This document shows, piece by piece, positions 23,439 through 31,452 of a DNA stretch of 36,041 nt. Location of the stretch: positions 1 to 36,041 of the forward strand of contig NZ_JOJE01000059.1 of the NCBI RefSeq assembly GCF_000720255.1. Reading direction: 5' to 3'. Both the position numbers and the translations under genes were made by a program. The notes beneath the pieces were generated by a model. The model did no database searches, had not been told where the DNA came from, and was given only the letters and a program-made list of their open reading frames with translations. Every line of letters begins with the position of its first letter. The stretch's first letter is position 1. The stretch comes from Streptomyces griseus subsp. griseus. GTDB lineage: Bacteria; Actinomycetota; Actinomycetes; Streptomycetales; Streptomycetaceae.

Positions 23439-24776
23439 CTACCTGGCTTCTCGGGTGGTCAGCTGGTCCGCCCGGTGGGCGACGCCGAAGGCCTGGGGGA
23501 TGGGCTGGCTCGCCATGTAGAGGCGGTCGGCGGTGCGGCGTGGGAGCGGGAAGTACTGGAAGGCGCCGTACACACGGCCGTCGGAGGTCATGGGCCGGGC
23601 GTCGAAACAGGCCACGGTGGCCAGCCGGTACGGCTCCCCGCCGTGACTGTCGAGCACCGCGATCTCGGTGATGCGACGGGCGCCGTCGGCGAACCGGGTG
23701 AGCTGCACGATGACGTCGACGGCACTGTTGATCTGGTCGTGCAGCGCCACGAAGGGCACCTCCACGTCGGACATCGACGCCAGCGTCTGCAACCGGGTCA
23801 GCGCGTCCTCTGCGCTGTTGGCGTGCACGGTGGCGAGGGAGCCGTCGTGGCCGGTGGACATCGCCTGGAGCATGTCGAGGGACTCACCGCCGCGGACCTC
23901 ACCGACGACGATCCGGTCGGGGCGCATGCGGAGCGAGTTGCGGACCAGGTCGCGGATGGTGATTTGCCCCTGCCCCTCGACGTTGGGGGGCCGGGACTCC
24001 AGGCGGATCACATGCGTCTGCTGGAGCTGAAGTTCCGCCGAGTCCTCGATGGTGATGATGCGTTCCCCGCCTGGGATCAGGCCGGAGAGGGCGTTGAGGA
24101 GGGTGGTCTTGCCGGTGCCGGTCGCGCCCGAGACGATGACGTTGAACTTCGCCTGCACCAGACCCGCCAGCAGCAACAGCATGTGGTCGTCGAGCGAGCC
24201 GAAGCCGATCAGCTCGTGCAGCGTGAAGGAGCGCGGGAAGCGGCGGATGGTGAGGATCGGGCCGGTCAGCGACAGCGGCGGAATGATGACATTGACGCGC
24301 TCACCGGACGGGAGCCGGGCGTCGACCATCGGGTTCGACTCGTCGACGCGGCGGTTGACCGTCGAGACGATGCGCTCGATGGTCTGCATGAGCTGGTCGT
24401 GGGAGGCGAAGCGGAGCGGCAGCTGCTCGACGCGGCCCGCCCGTTCCACGAAGATCGCGTCCGGTCCGTTCACCATGATCTCGGTGATCGACGCGTCTTC
24501 GAGGAGCGGCTCCAGGATGCCGAGGCCCAGTGCCTCGTCGACCACCCGGCGGATCAGCTGGGAGCGCTCCACCGTCGACAGGACCGGGCCTTCACGGCTG
24601 ATGATGTGCCCGAGCACCCGCTCCAGCCGCGCCCTGCGCTCGGCTGCGGCCAGCGAGCTCATCTCCGCGAGGTCGATCTCCTCGAGGAGCTTGGCCCGGT
24701 AGGAGGCGACCAGGTGGCCGTCCTCGCCCCGGCTGCCGTGCTCCTCGGGGGAGTTGATGCGTGCCCGCAGGCTCAT
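23439..24776 (-). CDS. tadA: TadA/CpaF-type pilus assembly ATPase
   Basis: The 445-residue ATPase powers pilin polymerisation. A helical N-terminal domain (about 20-100) is followed by the family segment ASITEIMVNGPDAIFVE (about 95-111). Walker A is GATGTGKTT (217-225), the Asp box is ITIEDSAELQ (241-250), and Walker B is IVVGEVRGGE (289-298). The His box is STGHDGSLATVHAN (307-320). The start at 24776 overlaps the stop of the preceding TadE gene (ATGA), giving translational coupling. The frame further upstream is only a shadow. Confidence 0.94.
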   Translation of the reverse strand: MSLRARINSPEEHGSRGEDGHLVASYRAKLLEEIDLAEMSSLAAAERRARLERVLGHIISREGPVLSTVERSQLIRRVVDEALGLGILEPLLEDASITEIMVNGPDAIFVERAGRVEQLPLRFASHDQLMQTIERIVSTVNRRVDESNPMVDARLPSGERVNVIIPPLSLTGPILTIRRFPRSFTLHELIGFGSLDDHMLLLLAGLVQAKFNVIVSGATGTGKTTLLNALSGLIPGGERIITIEDSAELQLQQTHVIRLESRPPNVEGQGQITIRDLVRNSLRMRPDRIVVGEVRGGESLDMLQAMSTGHDGSLATVHANSAEDALTRLQTLASMSDVEVPFVALHDQINSAVDVIVQLTRFADGARRITEIAVLDSHGGEPYRLATVACFDARPMTSDGRVYGAFQYFPLPRRTADRLYMASQPIPQAFGVAHRADQLTTREAR

Positions 24777-25162
24777 GGGGTCGACGCTCCTCGTGGCTCG
24801 TGGTCGATCGGCATGGTGGCGGTCTTCACGGCGGGGTCGAAGTCCCAGATGAGGACGACGGAGGGGATCTGGACGGTGGCGGTGACCTTCACCTCGTCGC
24901 CGCCGGGCTCGGGCGAGCAGCTGACGGAGATCCAGTCGCTGACCGCGGCCTGGCAGCCCTGCTGTGCGCTCCCCCCGAGCGAGGCAGCCCGCGCCCCCGC
25001 CCGCGCCGCCGTACCCGCCTGTTGTGCGGCGTACGCGATGATGCCCAGCTGGATCCCGGCCAGCGCGACCAGCATGAGGATGGGGACGAACCCGAGGTAC
25101 TCGATGGCGACCTGGCCGCGGTCGCGCCGCCGGCACCGGCGCCCTTCACCGTCGTACGACAT
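24773..25162 (-). CDS. TadE-like pseudopilin, second copy
   Basis: The 129-residue minor pilin has the processing signature G16-QVAI-E21-Y22 after an Arg-rich leader, a hydrophobic helix (about 23-45), and the conserved segment AAQQAGTAARAGARAASLGG. A short exported beta domain with two cysteines (QQGCQAA, SVSCSPE) follows. The ATG at 25162 comes one base after the stop of the other TadE gene (TGAGATG). An upstream ATG at 25189 would overlap that gene and is less likely. Confidence 0.85.
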   Translation of the reverse strand: MSYDGEGRRCRRRDRGQVAIEYLGFVPILMLVALAGIQLGIIAYAAQQAGTAARAGARAASLGGSAQQGCQAAVSDWISVSCSPEPGGDEVKVTATVQIPSVVLIWDFDPAVKTATMPIDHEPRGASTP

Positions 25163-25163
25163 C

Positions 25164-25553
25164 TCAGCGCTTCGCCTCCTCCACGGCACCGGCGTGGCCC
25201 GTCGCCTTGAACGGGAAGGAGATATTGCCCGGGAAGAGGACCGGGACCTCGACCGTCACGGTGGCATGCACATAGCCGGTCCCGTCGCAGTCCTCCACCT
25301 CTCCTTTCCACGCCCCCGAAAGGTGCTTCAGCCCCGCCGCCTGGCAGGCTCCCTGACGCGCGTCCGGCGACGCCGCCGTCCCCGCCCGCACCGCCTCGTC
25401 CGCGGCGTTCCCGGCGAGCGTGTAGGCGTACCCCACGAGCACGCACTGCCACACGAGCACGAGGGTCACGATGATCACCGGGGTCATGCCGAGGAACTCG
25501 ATGGTGACCTGGCCGCGATCCCCGTGCAGCCGCCTTTTCAAGGCCATGCTCAC
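25164..25553 (-). CDS. TadE-like pseudopilin, first copy
   Basis: The 129-residue paralogue of the next gene has signature G14-QVTI-E19-F20, a hydrophobic helix (about 22-42), the segment LAGNAADEAVRAGTAAS, cysteines at QGACQAAG and VEDCDG, and a beta-rich tail. The GTG at 25553 overlaps the stop of cpaE (GTGA). ATG at 25547 is an alternative. Two different TadE proteins probably cap or prime the Flp fibre together. Confidence 0.85.
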   Translation of the reverse strand: MSMALKRRLHGDRGQVTIEFLGMTPVIIVTLVLVWQCVLVGYAYTLAGNAADEAVRAGTAASPDARQGACQAAGLKHLSGAWKGEVEDCDGTGYVHATVTVEVPVLFPGNISFPFKATGHAGAVEEAKR

Positions 25554-26794
25554 CCCCCTCCGTCCCGTCGCCGCCGGAAGCCGACCGAGGATCCCCGGCT
25601 GCCGCGGTGGCCGGCGCCCTCGCTCGCCTTGACGAGCCCGAGTTCACCGGCGAGACCCCACAGGGCCTGCTTAACGGTGCTCTTGTTGTCGAGAGCGTGG
25701 ATCCGGCCCGCGTCCACGACACCCTGGAGTTCCTTGAAGTTGGCGGGAACCGTGGTCGAGGCGACTCCGGTGCCGGTGATCTTGCTGATGAGGGCGGGCT
25801 GGATCTCCGTACCGCGGGTGTGGCGGTTGACGACGACCGTGGTCTCCTCGGCCTTGCGGATCTGTAGGCGGTCCCACATGCGGACGGTGCGTTTGGCGCC
25901 GCGGACCGCGAGCACGTCGGGGGTGGTGACCAGCAGGGCCGTGTCGGCCATCTCGACGGCGGCGGCGCCGGCACCGCCGAGCTGGGCGCCGCAGTCGACG
26001 ACCACGACCTCGTAGCGGGAGCGCAGGGCGCTGACGATCTGGCGGGCGGCGCGGTCGGTGACCTCCTCGCCGCGTTCGCCCTCGCCGGGCGCGAGCAGGA
26101 GGGCGAGGCCGGTGTCGTGGCGGAAGACGGCGTCGGCGAGGACGCGCGGCGAGATGTCGGTGATGGTGGCGAGGTCGGCGACGGAGCGGCGGAACTGGAC
26201 GTCCAGGTAGGAGGCGATGTCGCCGGTCTGGAGGTCCATGTCGAGCAGGGCGGTGCCGCGGCCCGACGCCTGGGCGGCGAGGGCGAGCTGGATGGCGGTG
26301 AGGGTGGTGCCGACGCCTCCCTTGGCGCCGCTGACCGTGACGACGGTGCCGCCGACGCCGGTGAACACGTCGGCGCCGTGCCCGAGATGGCGCCGGACAC
26401 CCACCGACCACTGGGCGACGGCCTGGACGCGGTGGGCGAGTTCCTCGTAGCTGAGGGGCAGCGCGACCAGGCCGCGGGCACCGGAGTCCATGGCGGCGGC
26501 GAAGAGGCCGGGGCTGGCGTCGGTGGTGACGAGGATGACGCCGACGGCCGGGAAGCGCAGGGCGACCTCGCGGATGAGCTCCAGGGCCGGTACGGGCCCG
26601 ATCCGCTCGTGGACGACGACGACCTCGGGCAGTTCGTCGACCGACTCGGCGGCGAGGCGCGCGAGGGTGTCGACGAGCTGCGTGGAGTCGACGACCGGGG
26701 CCACCGGTTCGGCGTCCGGGAGCTGGCTGAGCAGGGTCGTGATGGAGCGGACGGCGTCCGGGTCGCCGACTGCCGGGAGGATCCTCGTGGGCAT
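25550..26794 (-). CDS. cpaE: CpaE/TadZ-like MinD-family ATPase
   Basis: The 414-residue protein has an N-terminal receiver-like domain (about 1-130) without an obvious phosphoacceptor aspartate. A MinD/ParA-type ATPase (about 148-375) follows, with deviant Walker A KGGVGTT (158-164), the second conserved motif LLDMDLQTGDIASYLD (183-198), and VVVVDCGAQLGG. In other bacteria TadZ/CpaE places the Tad machine at defined cell sites. It lies between cpaB and the tadE pair with overlapping or near-overlapping ends. Confidence 0.9.
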   Translation of the reverse strand: MPTRILPAVGDPDAVRSITTLLSQLPDAEPVAPVVDSTQLVDTLARLAAESVDELPEVVVVHERIGPVPALELIREVALRFPAVGVILVTTDASPGLFAAAMDSGARGLVALPLSYEELAHRVQAVAQWSVGVRRHLGHGADVFTGVGGTVVTVSGAKGGVGTTLTAIQLALAAQASGRGTALLDMDLQTGDIASYLDVQFRRSVADLATITDISPRVLADAVFRHDTGLALLLAPGEGERGEEVTDRAARQIVSALRSRYEVVVVDCGAQLGGAGAAAVEMADTALLVTTPDVLAVRGAKRTVRMWDRLQIRKAEETTVVVNRHTRGTEIQPALISKITGTGVASTTVPANFKELQGVVDAGRIHALDNKSTVKQALWGLAGELGLVKASEGAGHRGSRGSSVGFRRRRDGGG

Positions 26795-26803
26795 GGCGGC
26801 CTC

Positions 26804-27511
26804 TCACTTGTCCTTCGTGAGTTCGTACGTACGGTCCTTGTCCGGCACCGTGCTGTCGCCGCCGGGCGCCACCAGCGCGAGCCGCACCCGCTTGGCGAAC
26901 GACTCGGCGTACGTGATGCGCTGGGCGTCGAGGGAGGAGAGCGCGAAGGTGATCGGAACGGCATCCGTGGGTTCCCGGGTGCGGTCCTCCGGGTCGGGTT
27001 CGAGGGCCTTCAGGTCCCCGACGTCCAGCACTTTGGCGTTTGTTACGATGATCTTGGACTGATCGGGGTCACCCTCCCGATCACCCTCGAAGGTGGCGTA
27101 CACGTTGACCGTGGATCCCGGCGTGATCTTGCCGGCGACACCGGTCGCCGCATCGATCATGATGGCGACCTCCTGCTGCCCGGGCTGCAGGGCGGGTTGG
27201 TCCACCATCATGTCGCTCTGCAGCAGGGAGCCCTGCTGCAGCTTAGTCACCGCGATCTTCCCCCGGATCTCGGCGAGGTCCGTGACCGCGTTGGCGGACA
27301 GCCAGCGCTTGGGCATCTCTATCTTCTCGAACTGCCCCGCCGTGAGGGCGGTGTACGGCGGCACGTCGCTCTTCAGCTGGTAGGCGGCGACCTCGGGGCC
27401 GACCTTGGACTTCACGTCGCTGATGACGGAGAGCACGCCGGCGAACGCGCCGATCGCGCACAACACCGACAGGATCAGAAGAATCACGCCGCGGCGCTGA
27501 CGGGAGTTCAT
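26804..27511 (-). CDS. cpaB: CpaB/RcpC-like SAF-domain protein
   Basis: The 235-residue protein has an N-terminal membrane helix (about 9-32) and an SAF domain (about 45-115: DVPPYTALTAGQFEKIEMPK, LQQGSLLQSDMM). The RcpC-type C-terminal domain (about 120-225) contains EVAIMIDAATGVAGKITPGS. In diderms CpaB is the periplasmic partner of the secretin. No secretin gene is present, as expected for a monoderm, so here it may bind the wall or guide the pilus. The start is ATG at 27511 (MNSRQRRG). Confidence 0.86.
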   Translation of the reverse strand: MNSRQRRGVILLILSVLCAIGAFAGVLSVISDVKSKVGPEVAAYQLKSDVPPYTALTAGQFEKIEMPKRWLSANAVTDLAEIRGKIAVTKLQQGSLLQSDMMVDQPALQPGQQEVAIMIDAATGVAGKITPGSTVNVYATFEGDREGDPDQSKIIVTNAKVLDVGDLKALEPDPEDRTREPTDAVPITFALSSLDAQRITYAESFAKRVRLALVAPGGDSTVPDKDRTYELTKDK

Positions 27512-27577
27512 GAAACCGTGCAACCTCGTTGGGGGTCGGGTCGGGCGGGCGGGGGGCAAGAGGAGGAGTCGGGCCGG

Positions 27578-28456
27578 TCAGCCGGCGCGGGTCTGACCGT
27601 CGTACAGCTGAATGTCGTACCCGGGTGAGGCACCCTCGTACACGGGCGGTGTCGCGGAGCAGAACACGCAGCGGTCCCCTATGACGTCGACGCCGCACCA
27701 GTGGCAGACGGTCTGCCGCACGGACGTGACGAGTTGGTAGAGCACCGACAGGTCGGGCAGATAGGCGCAGAACTCGATCAGCTTGCCGGTCCCCCACCAG
27801 TCGGCGGACTCGGCGGGCAGCGGTACCTCGCGCATCCCCTGCGCGTGCCAGGCGGGGGCCAGGGTGGCGGTGACCCAGTCGGACTGGAGCTGCCCCTTGG
27901 CGACGAGGAGTGAGGTGTCGAAGTCGGGGCCGGTGAGGCGGGCTTCGGGCCCGATCTTCACCAACTGCGGCTGCGGATGGGCGACCACGCCGAAGAGGCT
28001 GCCCGGCATCCATGACCGGGCGTGCGACTTGAGGTTCACCGGGACGCGGTCGAGGCGGGCGACGGAACCGAGCAGCGCCCCGGCGTGGATGTAGTGGGTC
28101 AGCAGCCGCCCGGCCGAGGCGAGCACGCCCGGGCTGAGGTCGCAGGAGGCGAGCTGGCGCAGCTGACGGACGAGCACGGCGAGTCCGAGAGGCGGTAACT
28201 CCGGCCGGAACAGGGCGATCCGGTCACTCTCGAGCAGCGACCGCACGGTGTACAACCGCCGCTCCACCGCGGCCGGTACGGCCCCCGAGTACGCGACGAC
28301 GACATGTCCGTGCTGCTCGATGACGGCCTGGAGCACGCCGACCGCCCGGTCGAGCGGCACGCTGGCGAAGTCGTCGAGCACGACGGCGGGCAGGGTCCGC
28401 TCGTCCTGCGGTGGCAGCGCCATGTCGGCACTGGTCACGGCAATGGCAGTTGGCAC
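27578..28456 (-). CDS. Conserved hypothetical protein with C-terminal zinc ribbon, head of the tad locus
   Basis: The 292-residue protein has no signal or membrane segment. The last 50 residues carry C-x-x-C pairs (CHWCGVDVIGDRCVFC) forming a likely zinc ribbon. The N-terminal half resembles an alpha/beta P-loop-like fold (VVLDDFASVPLDRAVG, HGHVVVAYSGA) but no clear Walker motif is seen. The start is GTG at 28456 with GGGGAG upstream. It is the first gene of the locus, 66 bases before cpaB. A regulatory or cytoplasmic accessory role in pilus biogenesis is inferred from position only. Confidence 0.7.
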   Translation of the reverse strand: MPTAIAVTSADMALPPQDERTLPAVVLDDFASVPLDRAVGVLQAVIEQHGHVVVAYSGAVPAAVERRLYTVRSLLESDRIALFRPELPPLGLAVLVRQLRQLASCDLSPGVLASAGRLLTHYIHAGALLGSVARLDRVPVNLKSHARSWMPGSLFGVVAHPQPQLVKIGPEARLTGPDFDTSLLVAKGQLQSDWVTATLAPAWHAQGMREVPLPAESADWWGTGKLIEFCAYLPDLSVLYQLVTSVRQTVCHWCGVDVIGDRCVFCSATPPVYEGASPGYDIQLYDGQTRAG

Positions 28457-28661
28457 GCGCAGCTCCCCTATCCCCGCCCGTCGGCGCGGCGGGAGTTACT
28501 CCGGAGCACCGAGGTGACTTCATTGCGTGACTACCTCAGCACTGTATCCACGCGCCTGTGACCGGAGAACAGCGTTTGCGCAGCCGGTAGGCAATTGACA
28601 TCGCCCAAGTCGCGGCAAAGCGGGGCAGGTTACGCACACGGATTCTCCACATCCGGTGCCC

Positions 28662-28687
28662 TTGACACTTCGATTGGTCTGGACCAA
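28662..28687 (+). promoter_or_regulatory. Chitinase promoter with DasR-type operator (dre)
   Basis: The palindrome TTGGTCTGGACCAA at 28674-28687 differs from the core of the DasR consensus (TGGTCTAGACCA) at one position. A TTGACA-like -35 box (28662-28667) lies just upstream. Known biology: DasR, a GntR-family repressor released by N-acetylglucosamine-derived phosphosugars, controls Streptomyces chitinase genes through such sites. The start codon is 40 bases downstream. A clear -10 box was not found. Confidence 0.8.
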
Positions 28688-28727
28688 GTTGTGGACCTCT
28701 GACCTCCCACTCCCCCACGGAGGCACC

Positions 28728-30416
28728 ATGCACCGCGCACGACTCGTCAGTGCGACTGTTGCCGCCGCGCTCTGCCTGTTACTCCCCGGCCGGGCATCCG
28801 CGGCGGACATCGACGACTTCAACGACATCAACAACGTCGAGAACGCCGGCTTCGAGTCCGGTCTGAGCGACTGGACGTGCTCGGCGGGCAGCGGTACGGC
28901 GGTGTCGTCGCCGACGCATTCGGGCACCGGGGCATTGCGAGCGACCCCGGCCGGCCAGGACAACGCCCGCTGCGCCCAGACGGTGGCGGTACGGCCGAAC
29001 TCGACGTACACGCTGAGCGCGTGGGTGCGGGGCGGGTACGCGTACCTGGGCGCGACCGGCACGGGGACGACGGACGTGTCGACGTGGACGCCGGATTCGT
29101 CGTCCTGGAAGCAGGTGTCGACGACGTTCACGACGGGCGCGTCGACGGCGTCGGTGACGATCTACACGCACGGGTGGTACGGCCAGGCGGCGTATTACGC
29201 GGACGACGTGTCGGTGTACGGCCCGGACGGTGGCGGGGGCGGCGACCCGGAGCCGACGGTTCCGGGGACGCCCGGCGGCCTGACGGTCTCGGGCGCCACC
29301 TCCTCGTCGGTGTCGCTGGCGTGGAACGCGGTGTCGGGGGCGACGGTCTACAACATCTACCGCTCCGGCACGAAGGTGACGGCGGTGACGGGCACCTCGG
29401 CGACGGTGACCGGCCTCGCCGCCTCGACGTCGTACTCCTTCCAGGTCACGGCGACGAACGCGGCGGGCGAGTCGGGGAAGTCGGCGACGGTGACGGGCCG
29501 GACCACCTCTTCTTCGGGTGGCGGCACGGGCCTGCCCAAGCACGCGGTCACCGGGTACTGGCAGAACTTCAACAACGGCGCGACCGTCCAACGGATCTCG
29601 GACGTCCCGTCGGCGTACGACATCATCGCGGTGGCCTTCGCGGACGCGACCTCCACCCCGGGCGCGGTGACGTTCACCCTGGACTCGGCGGGCCTGGGTG
29701 GCTACACGGTCGACCAGTTCAAGGCGGACGTGAGGGCGAAGCAGGCGGCCGGCAAGAAGGTCATCGTCTCGGTGGGCGGCGAGCGCGGCACGGTGTCGGT
29801 GAACGACCCGACGTCGGCGACGAACTTCGCGAACTCGGTGTACGCCCTGATGCAGGCGTACGGCTTCGACGGCGTCGACATCGACCTGGAGAACGGGCTG
29901 AACGCGACGTACATGACGCAGGCACTGCGCTCACTGGCGGCGAAGGCCGGCCCCTCCCTGATCCTGACGATGGCACCGCAGACGATCGACATGCAGTCGA
30001 CGTCGAATACTTACTTCCAGACGGCATTGCAGGTGAAGGACATCCTGACGGTCGTCAACATGCAGTACTACAACAGCGGCTCCATGCTGGGCTGCGACGG
30101 AAAGGTCTACAGCCAGGGCTCGGTGGACTTCCTCACGGCCCTGGCCTGCATCCAGTTGGAGGGCGGGCTGTCCCCGTCCCAGGTGGGGCTGGGGGTGCCG
30201 GCGTCGACGCGGGGTGCGGGCAGCGGCTATGTGTCGCCTTCGGTGGTGAACGCGGCGCTGGACTGCCTGACGAAGGGGACGGGGTGCGGGTCGTTCAGGC
30301 CGGCGCGGACTTATCCGGAGTTGCGGGGGGCTATGACGTGGTCGACTAATTGGGATGCGGCTGCGGGGAGTGCTTGGTCGAACGCGGTGGGGGCGCATGT
30401 GCGGGGGTTGCCGTAA
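28728..30416 (+). CDS. Secreted GH18 chitinase with carbohydrate-binding and FnIII domains
   Basis: The 562-residue exported enzyme has a signal peptide (about 1-26, ending ASA) and an N-terminal carbohydrate-binding module (about 33-165, jelly-roll type: NVENAGFESGLSDW, YYADDVSVYG). A fibronectin type III domain (about 178-260) sits between Gly/Ser-rich linkers. The GH18 barrel (about 272-560) has catalytic motif DGVDIDLEN at 381-389, E388 being the acid/base, and carries further GH18 strand motifs KVIVSVGGE and VVNMQYYN. It hydrolyses chitin for carbon and nitrogen. The start is ATG at 28728 with CGGAGG upstream. Control by DasR is indicated by the promoter palindrome. Confidence 0.94.
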   Translation: MHRARLVSATVAAALCLLLPGRASAADIDDFNDINNVENAGFESGLSDWTCSAGSGTAVSSPTHSGTGALRATPAGQDNARCAQTVAVRPNSTYTLSAWVRGGYAYLGATGTGTTDVSTWTPDSSSWKQVSTTFTTGASTASVTIYTHGWYGQAAYYADDVSVYGPDGGGGGDPEPTVPGTPGGLTVSGATSSSVSLAWNAVSGATVYNIYRSGTKVTAVTGTSATVTGLAASTSYSFQVTATNAAGESGKSATVTGRTTSSSGGGTGLPKHAVTGYWQNFNNGATVQRISDVPSAYDIIAVAFADATSTPGAVTFTLDSAGLGGYTVDQFKADVRAKQAAGKKVIVSVGGERGTVSVNDPTSATNFANSVYALMQAYGFDGVDIDLENGLNATYMTQALRSLAAKAGPSLILTMAPQTIDMQSTSNTYFQTALQVKDILTVVNMQYYNSGSMLGCDGKVYSQGSVDFLTALACIQLEGGLSPSQVGLGVPASTRGAGSGYVSPSVVNAALDCLTKGTGCGSFRPARTYPELRGAMTWSTNWDAAAGSAWSNAVGAHVRGLP

Positions 30417-30473
30417 GCAGGCAGACATGCGCTACGTCCAATTCGCGCCCCCTTCACAGCAATTCTGAGGGCC

Positions 30474-30797
30474 CTAGTCGATCTCGAACTGCACCTGGCG
30501 GACAGCGTTCATCGCTTCGTGGGCGATCCTACGCAGGTCACTCCGTGCTTGGGAGCCGGTTACTGCAGCCTCTGTCCACTCATCGGAGGCTGCAGTCGCC
30601 ATCTCAGCAATAGCTTCATCCACCGAACGCACCGCCTCGCCAACTGAGCGAGGTATCAGCCCTTCGTCAACCACGCCGGAGACGACGCGGAACGCATCAC
30701 GGTGAAATGCCTCTTCGACGGTCGGGCCGCCCCCCTCGAAGCGGCCGAGCACCTCTAGACCGCATCCTCGAAGGCGAAAAGAAATATCCGAACCCAT
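30474..30797 (-). CDS. Small hypothetical protein at the end of the immunity array
   Basis: The 107-residue, probably alpha-helical protein is not recognised. It starts MGSDISFRLRGCGLEVLGRF and contains PTVEEAFHRDAFRVVSGVVD, ending VRQVQFEID. The start at 30797 has AGGTGGG seven bases upstream; an in-frame GTG at 30809 is an alternative. Codon use looks coding but less GC-rich than the housekeeping genes, like the rest of the array. As the last gene of a run of immunity-like genes it may itself be an immunity protein, which is inference from context. Confidence 0.6.
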   Translation of the reverse strand: MGSDISFRLRGCGLEVLGRFEGGGPTVEEAFHRDAFRVVSGVVDEGLIPRSVGEAVRSVDEAIAEMATAASDEWTEAAVTGSQARSDLRRIAHEAMNAVRQVQFEID

Positions 30798-30927
30798 CAA
30801 GCATCCCACCTGCCTGTTCCGTACAGAAGAAATCGTGATCCCCGCCAGGCTTGTTCAACACCCGGTAGCGCCCAGACGTATCACTCTCAACGGCCACCCG
30901 CCCACTTTTCGTGCAACTGGTGCGCAT
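30697..30927 (-). CDS. Short unrecognised frame overlapping the next gene
   Basis: A 76-residue frame begins with an ATG directly after the stop of the preceding gene (TGAATG). Its first 45 residues (MRTSCTKSGRVAVESDTSGR, then RYRVLNKPGG) look protein-like. The remainder becomes Arg-rich where it overlaps the frame starting at 30797, so the true product may be shorter or the tail may follow a frameshift. It could be a degraded fragment of a toxin tip or of an immunity gene. Confidence 0.35.
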   Translation of the reverse strand: MRTSCTKSGRVAVESDTSGRYRVLNKPGGDHDFFCTEQAGGMLDGFGYFFSPSRMRSRGARPLRGGRPDRRRGISP

Positions 30928-31452
30928 TCAGGGTGTATCTCGAGGCAACAACTGCAATGCATCCTCCTGACTAACCTCAAGTAGAGCCTCTTGGGTATAG
31001 TTTTGAATATCTCCCAGGTATGGCTGCAGACTTGAATGACTGACACAGAATGTTACGTGTCCCGTCATAATGTCACCAGACAACCCTCCTTCCGACATGG
31101 AAACATAACCCATGATCTTCTCCTCGCCTGTGAGCGCGGCGCGAAGTGCCAGACAGGCGTAAGCCAGCGAACGCCGAAGGAGCCGATCCACCCTGCCCGG
31201 CCCTTGAGACGGAAGGTCATAATCCATCATCCCCCGGCCATTAACCGTGGCCTCGTAATGCGTGACGTCCTCAAAGGTATCGAAAGAAGAACCGCTATAC
31301 CCGGCATATAGCGCCACGAGCAGGAGGGCTCCCCCTTCCCCTACAATCCAGCCATCCTGGACAATCGCACGATATGATGCCGGAACATCATCGCCCCGGA
31401 CCTGCGGCAGAACACCCCCGGTCAATTCCGTCATCTTCACATTCATTCTCAT
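30928..31452 (-). CDS. Putative immunity protein (unrecognised family)
   Basis: The 174-residue frame starts at ATG 31452 (MRMNVKMTELTGGVLPQV) with GGGAAGG upstream. It contains a hydrophobic patch GALLLVALYAGYSG and a beta/alpha pattern to the end at LLPRDTP. It is read in the same frame as, and without a stop from, the upstream toxin N-terminal remnant. The fusion could be translated as one chimera, but a good internal start argues for a separate protein. The family is not recognised. The immunity role is inferred from its position directly after the toxin remnant. Confidence 0.5.
   Translation of the reverse strand: MRMNVKMTELTGGVLPQVRGDDVPASYRAIVQDGWIVGEGGALLLVALYAGYSGSSFDTFEDVTHYEATVNGRGMMDYDLPSQGPGRVDRLLRRSLAYACLALRAALTGEEKIMGYVSMSEGGLSGDIMTGHVTFCVSHSSLQPYLGDIQNYTQEALLEVSQEDALQLLPRDTP

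Noticed and set aside
22302..26015. A 1237-codon open frame on the plus strand
   Set aside because: It lies antisense to tadC, tadB, tadA and the tadE genes, whose motifs are unmistakable. Its product is low-complexity (His/Arg/Gly/Asp-rich), as expected for the complement of high-GC coding DNA.
28877..30349. A 490-codon plus-strand frame inside the chitinase gene
   Set aside because: It is a GC-rich alternative frame (Gly/Arg/Val-rich, no domains) fully inside the well-supported GH18 chitinase.
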